A stretch of DNA of 64,000 nt from Diplonema papillatum (taxonomy: Eukaryota > Euglenozoa > Diplonemea > Diplonemida > Diplonemidae), in NCBI GenBank assembly GCA_030068145.1, contig JAPJBO010000245.1, positions 186,001 through 250,000 on the forward strand. Reading direction: 5' to 3'. Shown here one piece after another: positions 44,401 through 55,464 of this stretch; position 1 is the stretch's first letter, and each line of letters opens with the position of its first letter. The notes under the pieces were generated by a model, which was not told the DNA's origin, searched no databases, and saw only the letters and a program-made list of their open reading frames with translations. Position numbers and translations under genes: made by a program.

Positions 44401-47400
44401 CGCTGGTGCAGCTGAGGGCACGTCAGTTGCTGGTGCTTCTGTTGCAGGTGCACTGCTGGGTGCATCAGTTGGTGGTGCATCGGTGGCTGGTGCAACTGAG
44501 GGCACGTCCGTTGCTGGTGCGTCTGTGGCAGGCGCACTGCTGGGTGCATCTGTTGGCGGTGCGTCCGTTGGTGGGGCTTCAGTTGCTGGTGCGTTGGTTG
44601 CTGGTGCAGCTGTTGCTGGAGCACTGCTGGGTGCATCCGATAGCGGTGCATCTGTCGCTGGTGCAGCTGAGGGCACGTCAGTTGCTGGTGCTCCTGTAGC
44701 AGGTGCACTGCTGGGTGCATCGGTTGATGGTGCATCGGTGGCTGGTGCAACTGAGGGCACGTCCGTTGCTGGTGCGTCTGTGGCAGGCGCACTGCTGGGT
44801 GCATCTGTTGGTGGTGCGTCCGTTGGTGGGGCTTCAGTTGCTGGTGCGTTGGTTGCTGGTGCAGCTGTTGCTGGAGCACTGCTGGGTGCATCCGATAGCG
44901 GTGCATCTGTCGCTGGTGCAGCTGAGGGCACGTCAGTTGCTGGTGCTCCTGTAGCAGGTGCACTGCTGGGTGCATCGGTTGATGGTGCATCGGTGGCTGG
45001 TGCAACTGAGGGCACGTCCGTTGCTGGTGCGTCTGTGGCAGGCGCACTGCTGGGTGCATCTGTTGGTGGTGCGTCCGTTGGTGGGGCTTCAGTTGCTGGT
45101 GCGTTGGTTGCTGGTGCAGCTGTTGCTGGAGCACTGCTGGGTGCATCCGATAGCGGTGCATCTGTCGCTGGTGCAGCTGAGGGCACGTCAGTTGCTGGTG
45201 CTCCTGTAGCAGGTGCACTGCTGGGTGCATCGGTTGATGGTGCATCGGTGGCTGGTGCAACTGAGGGCACGTCCGTTGCTGGTGCGTCTGTGGCAGGCGC
45301 ACTGCTGGGTGCATCTGTTGGTGGTGCGTCCGTTGGTGGGGCTTCAGTTGCTGGTGCATTGGTTGCTGGTGCGTCTGTTGCTGGAGCACTGCTGGGTGCA
45401 TCCGATAGCGGTGCATCGGTCGCTGGTGCAGCTGAGGGCACGTCAGTTGCTGGTGCTTCTGTAGCAGGTGCACTGCTGGGTGCATCGGTTGGTGGTGCAT
45501 CGGTGGCTGGTGCAACTGAGGGCACGTCCGTTGCTGGTGCGCTGTGGCAGGCGCACTGCTGGGTGCATCTGTTGGTGGTGCGTCCGTTGGTGGGGCTTCA
45601 GTTGCTGGTGCGTTGGTTGCTGGTGCAGCTGTTGCTGGAGCACTGCTGGGTGCATCCGATAGCGGTGCATCGGTCGCTGGTGCAGCTGAGGGCACGTCAG
45701 TTGCTGGTGCTTCTGTAGCAGGTGCACTGCTGGGTGCATCGGTTGATGGTGCATCGGTGGCTGGTGCAACTGAGGGCACGTCCGTTGCTGGTGCGTCTGT
45801 GGCAGGCGCACTGCTGGGTGCATCTGTTGGTGGTGCGTCCGTTGGTGGGGCTTCAGTTGCTGGTGCGTTGGTTGCTGGTGCAGCTGTTGCTGGAGCACTG
45901 CTGGGTGCATCCGATAGCGGTGCTTCGGTCGCTGGTGCAGCTGAGGGCACGTCAGTTGCTGGTGCTTCTGTAGCAGGTGCACTGCTGGGTGCATCAGTTG
46001 GTGGTGCATCGGTGGCTGGTGCAACTGAGGGCACGTCCGTTGCTGGTGCGTCTGTGGCAGGCGCACTGCTGGGTGCATCTGTTGGTGGTGCGTCCGTTGG
46101 TGGGGCTTCAGTTGCTGGTGCGTTGGTTGCTGGTGCAGCTGTTGCCGGAGCATTGCTGGGTGCATCCGATAGCGGTGCTTCGGTCGCTGGTGCAGCTGAG
46201 GGCACGTCAGTTGCTGGTGCTTCTGTAGCAGGTGCACTGCTGGGTGCATCGGTTGGTGGTGCATCGGTGGGTGGTGCTTCTGTAGCAGGCGCACTGCTGG
46301 GTGCATCTGTTGGTGGTGCGTCCGTTGGTGGTGCTTCGGTTGCTGGTGCGTTGGTTGCTGGTGCGCTGCTGGGTGTGTCGGTTGGTGGTGCGTCCGTTGG
46401 TGGTGGTTCGGTTGGTGGTGCGTTTGTCGCTGGTGCGCTGCTGGGTGTGTCGGTTGGTGGTGCGTCCGTTGGTGGTGCTTCGGTTGGTGGTGCGTTTGTC
46501 GCTGGTGCGCTGCTGGGTGTGTCGGTTGGTGGTGCGTCCGTTGGTGGTGCTTCGGTTGGTGGTGCGTTTGTCGCTGGTGCGCTGCTGGGTGCGTCGGTTG
46601 CTGGTGCTTCGGTAGCAGGTGCGCTGCTGGGTGTGTCCGTTGCTGGCGCGCTGCTGGGTACATCTGTTGCTGGTGCGCTGCTGGGTGTGTCGGTTGGTGG
46701 TGCGTCCGTTGGTGGTGCTTCGGTTGGTGGTGCGTTTGTCGCTGGTGCGCTGCTGGGTACGTCTGTTGCTGGTGCGCTGCTGGGTGTGTCGGTTGGTGGT
46801 GCGTCCGTTGGTGGTGCTTCGGTTGGTGGTGCGTTTGTCGCTGGTGCGCTGCTGGGTACGTCTGTTGCTGGTGCGCTGCTGGGTGTGTCGGTTGGTGGTG
46901 CGTCCGTTGGTGGTGCTTCGGTTGGTGGTGCGTTTGTCGCTGGTGCGCTGCTGGGTACGTCTGTTGCTGGTGCGCTGCTGGGTGTGTCGGTTGGTGGTGC
47001 GTCCGTTGGTGGTGCTTCGGTTGGTGGTGCGTTTGTCGCTGGTGCGCTGCTGGGTACGTCTGTTGCTGGTGCGCTGCTGGGTGTGTCGGTTGGTGGTGCG
47101 TCCGTTGGTGGTGCTTCGGTTGGTGGTGCGTTTGTCGCTGGTGCGCTGCTTGGTACATCCGTTGCCGGTGCGCTGCTGGGTGTGTCGGTTGGTGGTGCGT
47201 CCGTTGGTGGTGCTTCGGTTGGTGGTGCGTTTGTCGCTGGTGCGCTGCTGGGTACGTCTGTTGCTGGTGCGCTGCTGGGTGTGTCGGTTGGTGGTGCGTC
47301 CGTTGGTGGTGCTTCGGTTGGTGGTGCGTTTGTCGCTGGTGCGCTGCTGGGTACGTCTGTTGCCGGTGCGCTGCTTGGTACATCCGTTGCCGGTGCGCTG

Positions 47401-49616
47401 CTGGGTGTGTCGGTTGGTGGTGCGTCCGTTGGTGGTGCTTCGGTTGGTGGTGCGTTTGTCGCTGGTGCGCTGCTGGGTACGTCTGTTGCTGGTGCGCTGC
47501 TGGGTGTGTCGGTTGGTGGTGCGTCCGTTGGTGGTGCTTCGGTTGGTGGTGCGTTTGTCGCTGGTGCGCTGCTGGGTACGTCTGTTGCTGGTGCGCTGCT
47601 GGGTGTGTCGGTTGGTGGTGCGTCCGTTGGTGGTGCTTCGGTTGGTGGTGCGTTTGTCGCTGGTGCGCTGCTTGGTACATCCGTTGCCGGTGCGCTGCTG
47701 GGTGTGTCGGTTGGTGGTGCGTCCGTTGGTGGTGCTTCGGTTGGTGGTGCGTTTGTCGCTGGTGCGCTGCTGGGTACGTCTGTTGCTGGTGCGCTGCTGG
47801 GTGTGTCGGTTGGTGGTGCGTCCGTTGGTGGTGCTTCGGTTGGTGGTGCGTTTGTCGCTGGTGCGCTGCTTGGTACATCCGTTGCCGGTGCGCTGCTGGG
47901 TGTGTCGGTTGGTGGTGCGTCCGTTGGTGGTGCTTCGGTTGGTGGTGCGTTTGTCGCTGGTGCGCTGCTGGGTACGTCTGTTGCCGGTGCGCTGCTGGGT
48001 GTGTCGGTTGGTGGTGCGTCCGTTGGTGGTGCTTTGGTTGGTGGTGCGTTTGTCGCTGGTGCGCTGCTGGGTGTGTCGGTTGGTGGTGCGTCCGTTGGTG
48101 GTGCTTCGGTTGGTGGTGCGTTTGTCGCTGGTGCGCTGCTGGGTACGTCTGTTGCTGGTGCGCTGCTGGGTGTGTCGGTTGGTGGTGCGTCCGTTGGTGG
48201 TGCTTCGGTTGGTGGTGCGTTTGTCGCTGGTGCGCTGCTTGGTACATCCGTTGCCGGTGCGCTGCTGGGTGTGTCGGTTGGTGGTGCGTCCGTTGGTGGT
48301 GCTTCGGTTGGTGGTGCGTTTGTCGCTGGTGCGCTGCTGGGTACGTCTGTTGCTGGTGCGCTGCTGGGTGTGTCGGTTGGTGGTGCGTCCGTTGGTGGTG
48401 CTTCGGTTGGTGGTGCGTTTGTCGCTGGTGCGCTGCTGGGTACGTCTGTTGCTGGTGCGCTGCTGGGTGTGTCGGTTGGTGGTGCGTCCGTTGGTGGTGC
48501 TTCGGTTGGTGGTGCGTTTGTCGCTGGTGCGCTGCTGGGTACGTCTGTTGCTGGTGCGCTGCTGGGTACGTCTGTTGCTGGTGCGCTGCTGGGTGTGTCG
48601 GTTGGTGGTGCGTCCGTTGGTGGTGCTTCGGTTGGTGGTGCGTTTGTCGCTGGTGCGCTGCTGGGTGTGTCGGTTGGTGGTGCGTCCGTTGGTGGTGCTT
48701 CGGTTGGTGGTGCGTTTGTCGCTGGTGCGCTGCTGGGTACGTCTGTTGCCGGTGCGCTGCTGGGTGTGTCGGTTGGTGGTGCGTCCGTTGGTGGTGCTTC
48801 GGTTGGTGGTGCGTTTGTCGCTGGTGCGCTGCTGGGTACGTCTGTTGCTGGTGCGCTGCTGGGTGTGTCGGTTGGTGGTGCGTCCGTTGGTGGTGCTTCG
48901 GTTGGTGGTGCGTTTGTCGCTGGTGCGCTGCTTGGTACATCCGTTGCCGGTGCGCTGCTGGGTGTGTCGGTTGGTGGTGCGTCCGTTGGTGGTGCTTCGG
49001 TTGGTGGTGCGTTTGTCGCTGGTGCGCTGCTGGGTACGTCTGTTGCTGGTGCGCTGCTGGGTGTGTCGGTTGGTGGTGCGTCCGTTGGTGGTGCTTCGGT
49101 TGGTGGTGCGTTTGTCGCTGGTGCGCTGCTGGGTACGTCTGTTGCTGGTGCGCTGCTGGGTGTGTCGGTTGGTGGTGCGTCCGTTGGTGGTGCTTCGGTT
49201 GGTGGTGCGTTTGTCGCTGGTGCGCTGCTGGGTACGTCTGTTGCTGGTGCGCTGCTGGGTGTGTCGGTTGGTGGTGCGTCCGTTGGTGGTGCTTCGGTTG
49301 GTGGTGCGTTTGTCGCTGGTGCGCTGCTGGGTACGTCTGTTGCTGGTGCGCTGCTGGGTGTGTCGGTTGGTGGTGCGTCCGTTGGTGGTGCTTCGGTTGG
49401 TGGTGCGTTTGTCGCTGGTGCACTGCTGGGTACGTCTGTTGCTGGTGCGCTGCTGGGTGTGTTGGTTGGTGGTGCGTCCGTTGGTGGTGGTTCGGTTGGT
49501 GGTGCATTCGTCGCTGGTGCGCTGCTGGGTACATCCGTGGGTGGTGCGTCGGTAGGTGGTGCACCTTCGATGAGTATAGTGCCCAAGAAGAAAATAAGGG
49601 AAAGCAGCAAAATCAT
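35450..49616 (-). CDS. Giant mucin-like single-pass surface protein (~4,720 residues, two frame slips)
   Basis: I do not recognise a named family. The ATG at 49616 starts a signal peptide (MILLLSLIFFLGTILIEG). A stalk of ~4,390 residues built almost only of Pro, Ala, Thr, Ser, Asp and Glu follows in three repeat zones. The C-terminal part has a Cys-rich piece (ITYCTLDANC, CVSGKCSCSAGF, FVCVP; EGF-like spacing), an alpha/beta region of ~130 residues (FLWKNGACEVVRRAENKARL ... VTSLSTVSTALNQ) that could be SEA-like, four further Cys, one membrane span (TAVWIAILVICSVVAVCVCI, ~35732-35660) and a ~65-residue cytoplasmic tail ending CDVLV, which fits a hydrophobic C-terminal PDZ ligand. Dense Ser/Thr next to Pro predicts heavy O-glycosylation. 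The frame is open except at two single-base losses, near 45541 and 38833, each inside repeats where neighbouring units have the extra base. They may be sequence errors or real lesions. No intron is needed. Confidence 0.8.
36450..41375 (-). repeat. Stalk zone C: ~243-bp coding repeat with variable APETX count
   Basis: About 20 units encode PATIAPATNPPATGAPSSAP, then ATATPSTSPATDTPSS, APATDVPSSAPATEAP, then three to eight ETLAP or ETSAP pentapeptides. Unit lengths are 243, 258 or 273 bp, so variation is in 15-bp steps that keep the frame. The zone next to the membrane is the most diverged. Confidence 0.93.
41376..46369 (-). repeat. Stalk zone B: 255-bp coding repeat
   Basis: About 19 units of 85 residues, each with TDAPATDVPSVAPATDAP, EAPATDVPSAAPATDAPLSD and NAPATEAPPTDAPPTDAPSS. 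Exact 255-bp spacing is clear at 43458/43713 and 44703/44958/45213/45468. Some units lack one 18-17-residue module. Uniform units imply recent amplification. Confidence 0.93.
46370..49558 (-). repeat. Stalk zone A: 99-bp coding repeat
   Basis: About 32 units of 33 residues, ordered APATNAPPTEAPPTDAPPTD then TPSSAPATDVPSS. Some units have lost or gained a 27-bp half (TDVPSSAPA). This membrane-distal zone is the most uniform of the three. Confidence 0.93.
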
Positions 49617-49904
49617 CGTGAGAGGTTTTTGTAAGTGTGCGGGTGTACGTCTGTTTGTGAAATGAGAAGTTTATGCCCCACTTGGTTTCTAAGGGGCACA
49701 GGCTAATGTGGTGGGTACTTTAGGAGCAAGCTCGGCAGCCGGAGCCGGCGAGGAGCCAAGGGATATGATGCAACAGTGACCGCAACGGGCGGGGGAAGCA
49801 GTGCCTTGCGGCACGCTGATGAAATGCTCCGTTCATCATCTTCCGAACCGAGCCGAGTCAACTCGCTACAGAGGGAGTGCACCGTGGAGGCATCAAGACA
49901 CCGC
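49617..49904. promoter_or_regulatory. Upstream region of the giant gene, no clear motif
   Basis: The 290 bases upstream of the minus-strand ATG should hold the promoter and 5' UTR. The start context on the coding strand is CTCACGATGA. I see no convincing TATA box or initiator. Confidence 0.3.
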
Positions 49905-50330
49905 CTAAGTTTTTGCCTGTAAGGGGAATCGCCACAAAACGGCATGGAAATCGAAGTTTTTGCCCAAACCGGTTTTGAGACCAAAAAAATGAGCCGCACC
50001 AAAAAAAACGGCCTGACCCATTTTGAATCATGCAGAGACTCCTTCGACCAGTTCGATTCAGTCAAATCGTTCTGGACTGTACGAGAGTTTGGTCTGGGTT
50101 CACAGGCCCGGGGGTTGACGAGTTCGGGCCGCTTTGCTGGGAGTATCTGGAAGGCAGGTTAGATGATGAGGGCCCACTGGACTCGACAGTCGGCAACGCA
50201 CCCGGCCACCCGGTAATCCTGCAATATCTAGAGATCAGGAATTGTCCAGCAGGTACGGAAGTTCGGACCCAAAGTGGCCCGAAATTTGGACTCGAACCTT
50301 GGACCAAAACTTGGACCCCAAACTTGGACA
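49905..50330. mobile_element. Inverted copy of the dispersed element at 22490-22940
   Basis: Reverse-complement order of the same landmarks: CCTAAGTTTTTGCC end, GTTTTTGCCCAAACCGGTT, TTTTGAATCATGCAG, then GGTCTGGGTTCAC. It is followed (50265-50330) by a short TTGGACCCAAA-type array, matching the array next to the other copy. Confidence 0.7.
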
Positions 50331-51119
50331 GGACCCAAAAGGACCGTCAGGGCAAAAATCTACGAGCCGTGGTGCCATCCGAGGTAGTACAATTGTTTTC
50401 CCCTCAACTTGTCTTGTGTGGGGCCGGGGCCAGCCAGCCTTCACTAGCATCAACGTTTGAGCACCTTGTGTGTGGCTTCGAGTAGCTGGCTTGGAACCCA
50501 ACCGTCCACGCAGTCAGCCTGCGCAATGCACTTCCACTTGTTTGTCCAGATCGAATGTCTCCGGCGCCGACCAACGTCTCTCCAAGATCAAGGAGCAGGG
50601 CATCCACTTAGTGAATCGCCGGGTTTAGCAGCACGTTTATATCACTTGATTGAAGTTGAAGCAGTCAAACTTTGAAACCTTGCTGTGAGCTTACGGAGGA
50701 AAGGAGTGACACCCATTCACCACTGTGCCGATGCTCTCTGTTGAGCTGGGAAAACAGGGCCAGCAGAAAGTCGTGCACGTCATGCTGGGCCTTGTGCCGT
50801 ACCCCACATCCGTTGTCACGGTGTGCATTTCGTCGGGAACAGAAGCCCCGTCTCCTGTGGCCTTGATAGCAGCAGGTAGCAGTGCATGTTCCCAAATGGC
50901 GGTGGAGACCTCAAACTGTGAGACTTCCAAAACTGGACGGAAAGGAGATGCAGGGGAAGCATGAGTTCAAGCCACGCGGACGTACAGCGCAGTTGTGTCG
51001 ATTCATCGTGGGAATGCTAAGCGCGTAACGAACCACTCACCAGGAAGGTGTTGGGCACCGGATTCGAAAGGAATCGGAAAAAAAAAGTTTGGCCGTGCGT
51101 GTTTTCTGATTTTGACCGC
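50331..51119. other. Spacer, no recognised gene
   Basis: Frames on both strands near 50670-50960 have mixed composition but no recognisable domain. No RNA gene seen. Confidence 0.4.
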
Positions 51120-51420
51120 ACAATGAAGTGCTGACAAGCATGAAGCGGTGAAATGGCACAGTGCGGTATGAAGTGGCGCAGTAAAGCATGAAGTGGTGAC
51201 GATGAAATGGCTAAGCGCAGTACGGCATGAAGTGGTGAAATGGCGGAGCACGGTGAAGCGGTGAAGTGACGAAGTAAGGCATGACGATGAAGTGGCTAAG
51301 CGCAGCAAGGCATGAAGTGGTGACGCGACGAGCAGTGAGTGCCATGATGAAGTGGTGAAGTGGTGTAAAAAAAATAATAATAAACACAATATCGGTGAAG
51401 TGGTGAAGTGGTGGCTAGCG
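51120..51420. repeat. Irregular minisatellite (GCATGAAGTGGTGA type)
   Basis: Fifteen or so imperfect units of 14-30 bp built from GAAGTGGTGAARTGGC and AAGGCATGAAGTGG. The frame is not preserved. Confidence 0.8.
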
Positions 51421-54400
51421 CCATGTGTGGTGCATAATACAGAGACGTGATTTTGAAAACGGGTGTTTTGCGCATCTGGACGTTTTTTGGCCTGAAGGCT
51501 TTGTATTCGGGCACAGCGGGAGGCACAGTTCTTGGGGTCAAGGGTCGTTTCGGTTTCGGGTGGTGCGAGCGTGAGGCGTGTCTATCCAAGATGGTGTGTG
51601 AGGGCGGTATTCAGGGCTTCACAAAGGCAGAACAAGACTGATGAAAGGTGGGGAAGCAAGTGTAGGTGTCGTGGAGGGGTCTGGGCCAACTTTACTCCAC
51701 TGCATCTCCGCTGAGCGCCGCTTGGGCCCTGTTGGACCACGCCTCCTCGTAAAATCTTTCGGTATTCGACGAATCGAATAATAACACAGGTGTTATTTTG
51801 GGCAGAAACAACGGCGTGAGCATCAAACTTCGGCGGTGCGCGGCTCGCACAAACGGCGGGCTGGCGTGGTTTCCCGGACTTGAGCCAAAAGATTCGGATC
51901 GGACAAACGCCGGCCTGAGCAACATTCCTCTTGACCCGCAGAGTGGAGCACCCAATCCTTTCAGGCGTGTAGCTTCCAACCAGGCGCTAAACCTCGGTCA
52001 GCGCCGGAAGCCCCCAAACGTTAGCGTGTTCACACGAGCGCACGCGTGTAACTCGGACAGCGACCTTACACTCTAAAAAGAACGTACACCGAGCAGAAAG
52101 GGTTTGAAAGCGCCTGGCGAGGGCCACCGAACGAGACGAATAGTATGGATTGAAAGCAATGGAAGAAGGGAAAAAACGACAAATCGAACGAAATAATAAA
52201 AGAAGGAAGCCGGGCGGGGGTGGGAAAACTGGAAATGCCGGCAGTGGGGTTTGCAGTGTGTGGGGGGGGGCCAAATAGAGAGATTAGGACTGAGATGGGT
52301 ACGAAGAAACGCGGGTTCGACGCGGCCGACCTACATCGGCGAAGACCATAGTGTTGTACCAACCAGAGTCTCTCTTTCTCGCGTTTTCGCGTCAGCAGGG
52401 CCCCTTCGGAAGCAGGGAGTCTCCAACTCCGATCTGAAGGGTCAAATTGCTACGACGACAGTCGTCAGTCCTGCAAGGTGAGCGCGACAACGCGAAACTC
52501 TGAAATATTTAACCGATAGCCCCCCAGAGGACACCAAGTGTGCACATCACAGCCGCTGTGAAGAAAAAGGCGACAGTTGGCGACCTCTCAGGAGCACGGA
52601 GGGGGCTTTTTTCTGAATGGAAGGTAGTTGAACGGATATCCTTGACCGGTGCAATACATTTTCCCAAAGATGGCTGGATGATCTTTTTTAAAGCTGGTGT
52701 TTTGTAGTCAGAGCGCCGGCTGTGTGGTGCTTCCCTCCCTCCTCCGCCTTGTCGTCTCCACCAAAAAGAGGGGGGAGGAACAAAGAAAAACATTGGTAGT
52801 ATTTCAACAACAAAAAAGAAAAGTGGATAAGATAATCAGCTTCCGACAGGTCATGTTGGTTCCCCACCCTTGGCGCGATGCCCAGAGATCACGTTGGTGA
52901 TCCCACTGCTCCCCCCCTCCCGCACGGAGAGAGACGGGACTATAGACGACCGAGGATAGCGCAAATGGGGTAGTCACAAGGTTAACTAGTACTGTGTTTG
53001 CACGAATACGAGAAATGCGACAAGTGCACGCGACCTAGTAGATCAGCAGCATGGCATGGCGAGAAAGGCTGCGATACGGAAAAGATCTTTTGTGAACGAT
53101 GACCTGTTGGCGCCCGTGGTTGTCAACGCCCCCGCGCAGCAACACCATCGACAAGTACGAAGTGGATGCGGCAGGGGGGAGCGCGGGGGGAAAGTTGGTC
53201 GGGAGAAGTGCGGAGGCCCTAAAGCAAGGGGAGGGGAGACGATACTCTGAACGAGAAGAGAGGTGAACACGCGTTGACAGCCAGCCTCTGGACTTCCCAA
53301 CCCGTGGGAGTCCCCCAGCTGCACGGGTTCATTGAGAGAGAGCGCTAGCTCTCTTCGTTGACTGTGAATCTTAATCATACCCAAATGCTCGCTTTCATTT
53401 CCACGCGACCTTTTCCGAGAGAGAGAGCGATATAGAGATAGAACCGTTAAGACCCTCTTTAGGCAGTTTGTCATCCAGCGCAGACAGACAGAGAGAGAGA
53501 GAGAGAGACAGCCCCCATGTCCCAATCCCGACACAACTGCATAATCATTGGCAAAAAAAAACCCCTGCAGGTTCATGACAAAAAAAGGGGGGAAGAAGAA
53601 AGAAAAGAAGTTCGCAGCTGTCGTTTCCGGAGTACTTCCGGTCGTTTCTCAAGGGTGAGACGAGAGACACCAATTCACTCTGCTGAGACGGGGCTTGTCG
53701 CCCCGTGAAAAGGTGACGGTTGGGTGATGCGCTCATGACCGGCATCCGGAGCTGCCGTACTCCTGCGCTAGCTCCGTGACTTCGGCGGCGCCGGAGACAG
53801 TCTTAAAAACGGGGTCCTGCGACACAGTTGGCGATGGTCGAGCATGCCCCCCCCCCCCGGCGCAAAATCCGCAGTTGCTGAACCTCACCGTGTACATTCA
53901 TGTGCACACAGGGCAGAAGCAAGCCGGCATCCGACAACGATGAGTCCTGCCGAACCTAGCGGCACCAACAAATACACGGACGATCCATGGTATCACAAAG
54001 CCAAGCCATGACATCACACAGCCAAGGCGCAGCAAAAGACTGGAGGCAGCCCAGCTGCGGTGTGCCGTCTGCTGCCAGACTCCCTCTCCTGCGACGATGC
54101 AACAGCGAGATCCTCCAAAAAAAGATCCTCCCGGAATTTACTGCCCTCGACGCCCGGACACGGATGTCCCTACGCCCGGCACGCAGCCAGTGCAAACCGA
54201 GCTGATTGCGTCTCGAAACAGAGGGCCCGATTCTACAGGAAGCGAGGCCGCCAGGCAGATGCGCCTTGGACCCCCCCCGCGTGGACGGTACAAAAAACGC
54301 CGCTCACCCCTCCCCCCGTTCATCCCCCCTGAGCCAACAGGTCATCCGTACAACCATGGGACCGCAGTGGCTCGAGCTCCACACAGACGAAGAAGACGCG

Positions 54401-54705
54401 AGCGTTCGGCATCGCGCTGCTCTATGAGTGCACCTTCACTCCACCTGGGGTCATGACCTGGCCCGGGATGTTCAAGTGCGTACCGGAACTGTGTGTGGGT
54501 GTGAGTGTTGGGTTATCACGGCGATAGTTCACGGCTTGTGTATTGTGTGTGTGGGTGATAGTACACGGCTTAGAGTGGGTAACGTCCGAAGCCAAGTTTC
54601 GTCCACTCGTCACTTTCCACCACTCGGAGTTTGCCGACACGGATTACTCTTCTAGTTCGAAAAGACCCCTACTCGGCCGCATCGGCAGCACACGTGTTTT
54701 GCACT
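51421..54705. other. Spacer, no recognised gene
   Basis: Long stretch with only short, overlapping frames. It holds AG-rich simple sequence near 53400-53510 and a C run near 53840. I see no domain, RNA gene or strong repeat. Confidence 0.4.
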
Positions 54706-55464
54706 TCACGGACGAGGCCGCTGCTGTGAGAATGTCCACGGCGTGGGATGTTGTTTCGAAGAAAAGGAATACCCGATTGGACCGGCGTCGAACTGGCCAT
54801 AGGGAGCTCTGAGGGGAGTCCGGAAGGACTCGAGATGGCCCCACTCGCGGAGGACCGTCTCCTCCTCGTCTTCTTGCATGAACGACTTCTCGGTGGCTTC
54901 CTTGTGGGCCTGGGCGAGGTTGGTGCCGTGGATGGCCGATGCTCGGAGGCTGGTGATCTCCTCTTCGGTGAGGTCGCGCACCTTTTCGGCGGGCACGCCC
55001 GCCCACAGCTCACCCGACGGCACCACCGCGAACTTCTGCACGACAGACCCGGGGGCGACGATGGATTGCGACTCCACCCGCGCACCCTCCATGATCGTGG
55101 TGCCGGATCCGATGAACACATCGTCCGCGATGTGACACCCCGTGATCATACAGCCGGGCTCGATCGTGACGTGGCTCCCAATGAAGCACTCGGACGCTGG
55201 TGTGCACCGAATCACGCACCGGTCCTGCACCGTCGTGTTCGCCGAAATTTGGACATCCCGGATGTCCGCCCTGATCACCGTCTGGTAGAACAGGCCGACC
55301 TTCGACCCGAGGTGCGCGCTGCCGATGACGTTGCAGTTGGGCGCGATGAAGCAGTCGTGCTCAACGACCGGGCTCCGGCCCTCGAACGTCTGCAGTCGCT
55401 TCCAGCTGACCACCTGCTCCTTATACGCGCTGGTGCCGGTCGCCAGGCAACCGAATTTGTCGAG
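54706..55464 (-). CDS. Gamma-carbonic-anhydrase-like subunit of mitochondrial complex I (3' exon)
   Basis: In plants, algae and many protists, gamma-CA and CA-like proteins form a trimer on the matrix side of complex I. The exon begins after a candidate acceptor (CCGACAG at 55471-55465) with LDKFGCLATGTSAYKEQ, which matches the family's pre-domain LDRLGC...EQ region. A left-handed beta-helix follows, with hexapeptide repeats from CFIAPNCNVIGSAHLGSKV to GTTIMEGARVESQSIVAPGS. The PSGELWAGVPAEKVRDLTEE stretch and the NLAQAH helix are diagnostic. The three zinc-binding His positions of active enzymes read Arg (VIRCT), Pro (TIEPGC) and Thr (MITGC), so catalysis is unlikely; this is the structural CA-like type. 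About 252 residues are seen; the first exon with the targeting peptide was not found in the repeat-filled upstream DNA. A 49-base GTATTC...TCACAG intron near 54770-54722 would give a different last 17 residues. Confidence 0.88.
   Translation of the reverse strand, partial: LDKFGCLATGTSAYKEQVVSWKRLQTFEGRSPVVEHDCFIAPNCNVIGSAHLGSKVGLFYQTVIRADIRDVQISANTTVQDRCVIRCTPASECFIGSHVTIEPGCMITGCHIADDVFIGSGTTIMEGARVESQSIVAPGSVVQKFAVVPSGELWAGVPAEKVRDLTEEEITSLRASAIHGTNLAQAHKEATEKSFMQEDEEETVLREWGHLESFRTPLRAPYGQFDAGPIGYSFSSKQHPTPWTFSQQRPRP

Noticed and set aside
36270-49665. Very long plus-strand open frames opposite the giant gene (Gly/Ala/Val/Leu repeats such as SVAGALLGASVGG)
   Set aside because: They are complements of Pro/Thr/Ala/Ser codon repeats, where the satellite period keeps several frames open. 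They have no signal peptide or domain, and the minus-strand product has a proper start, membrane span and ectodomain.
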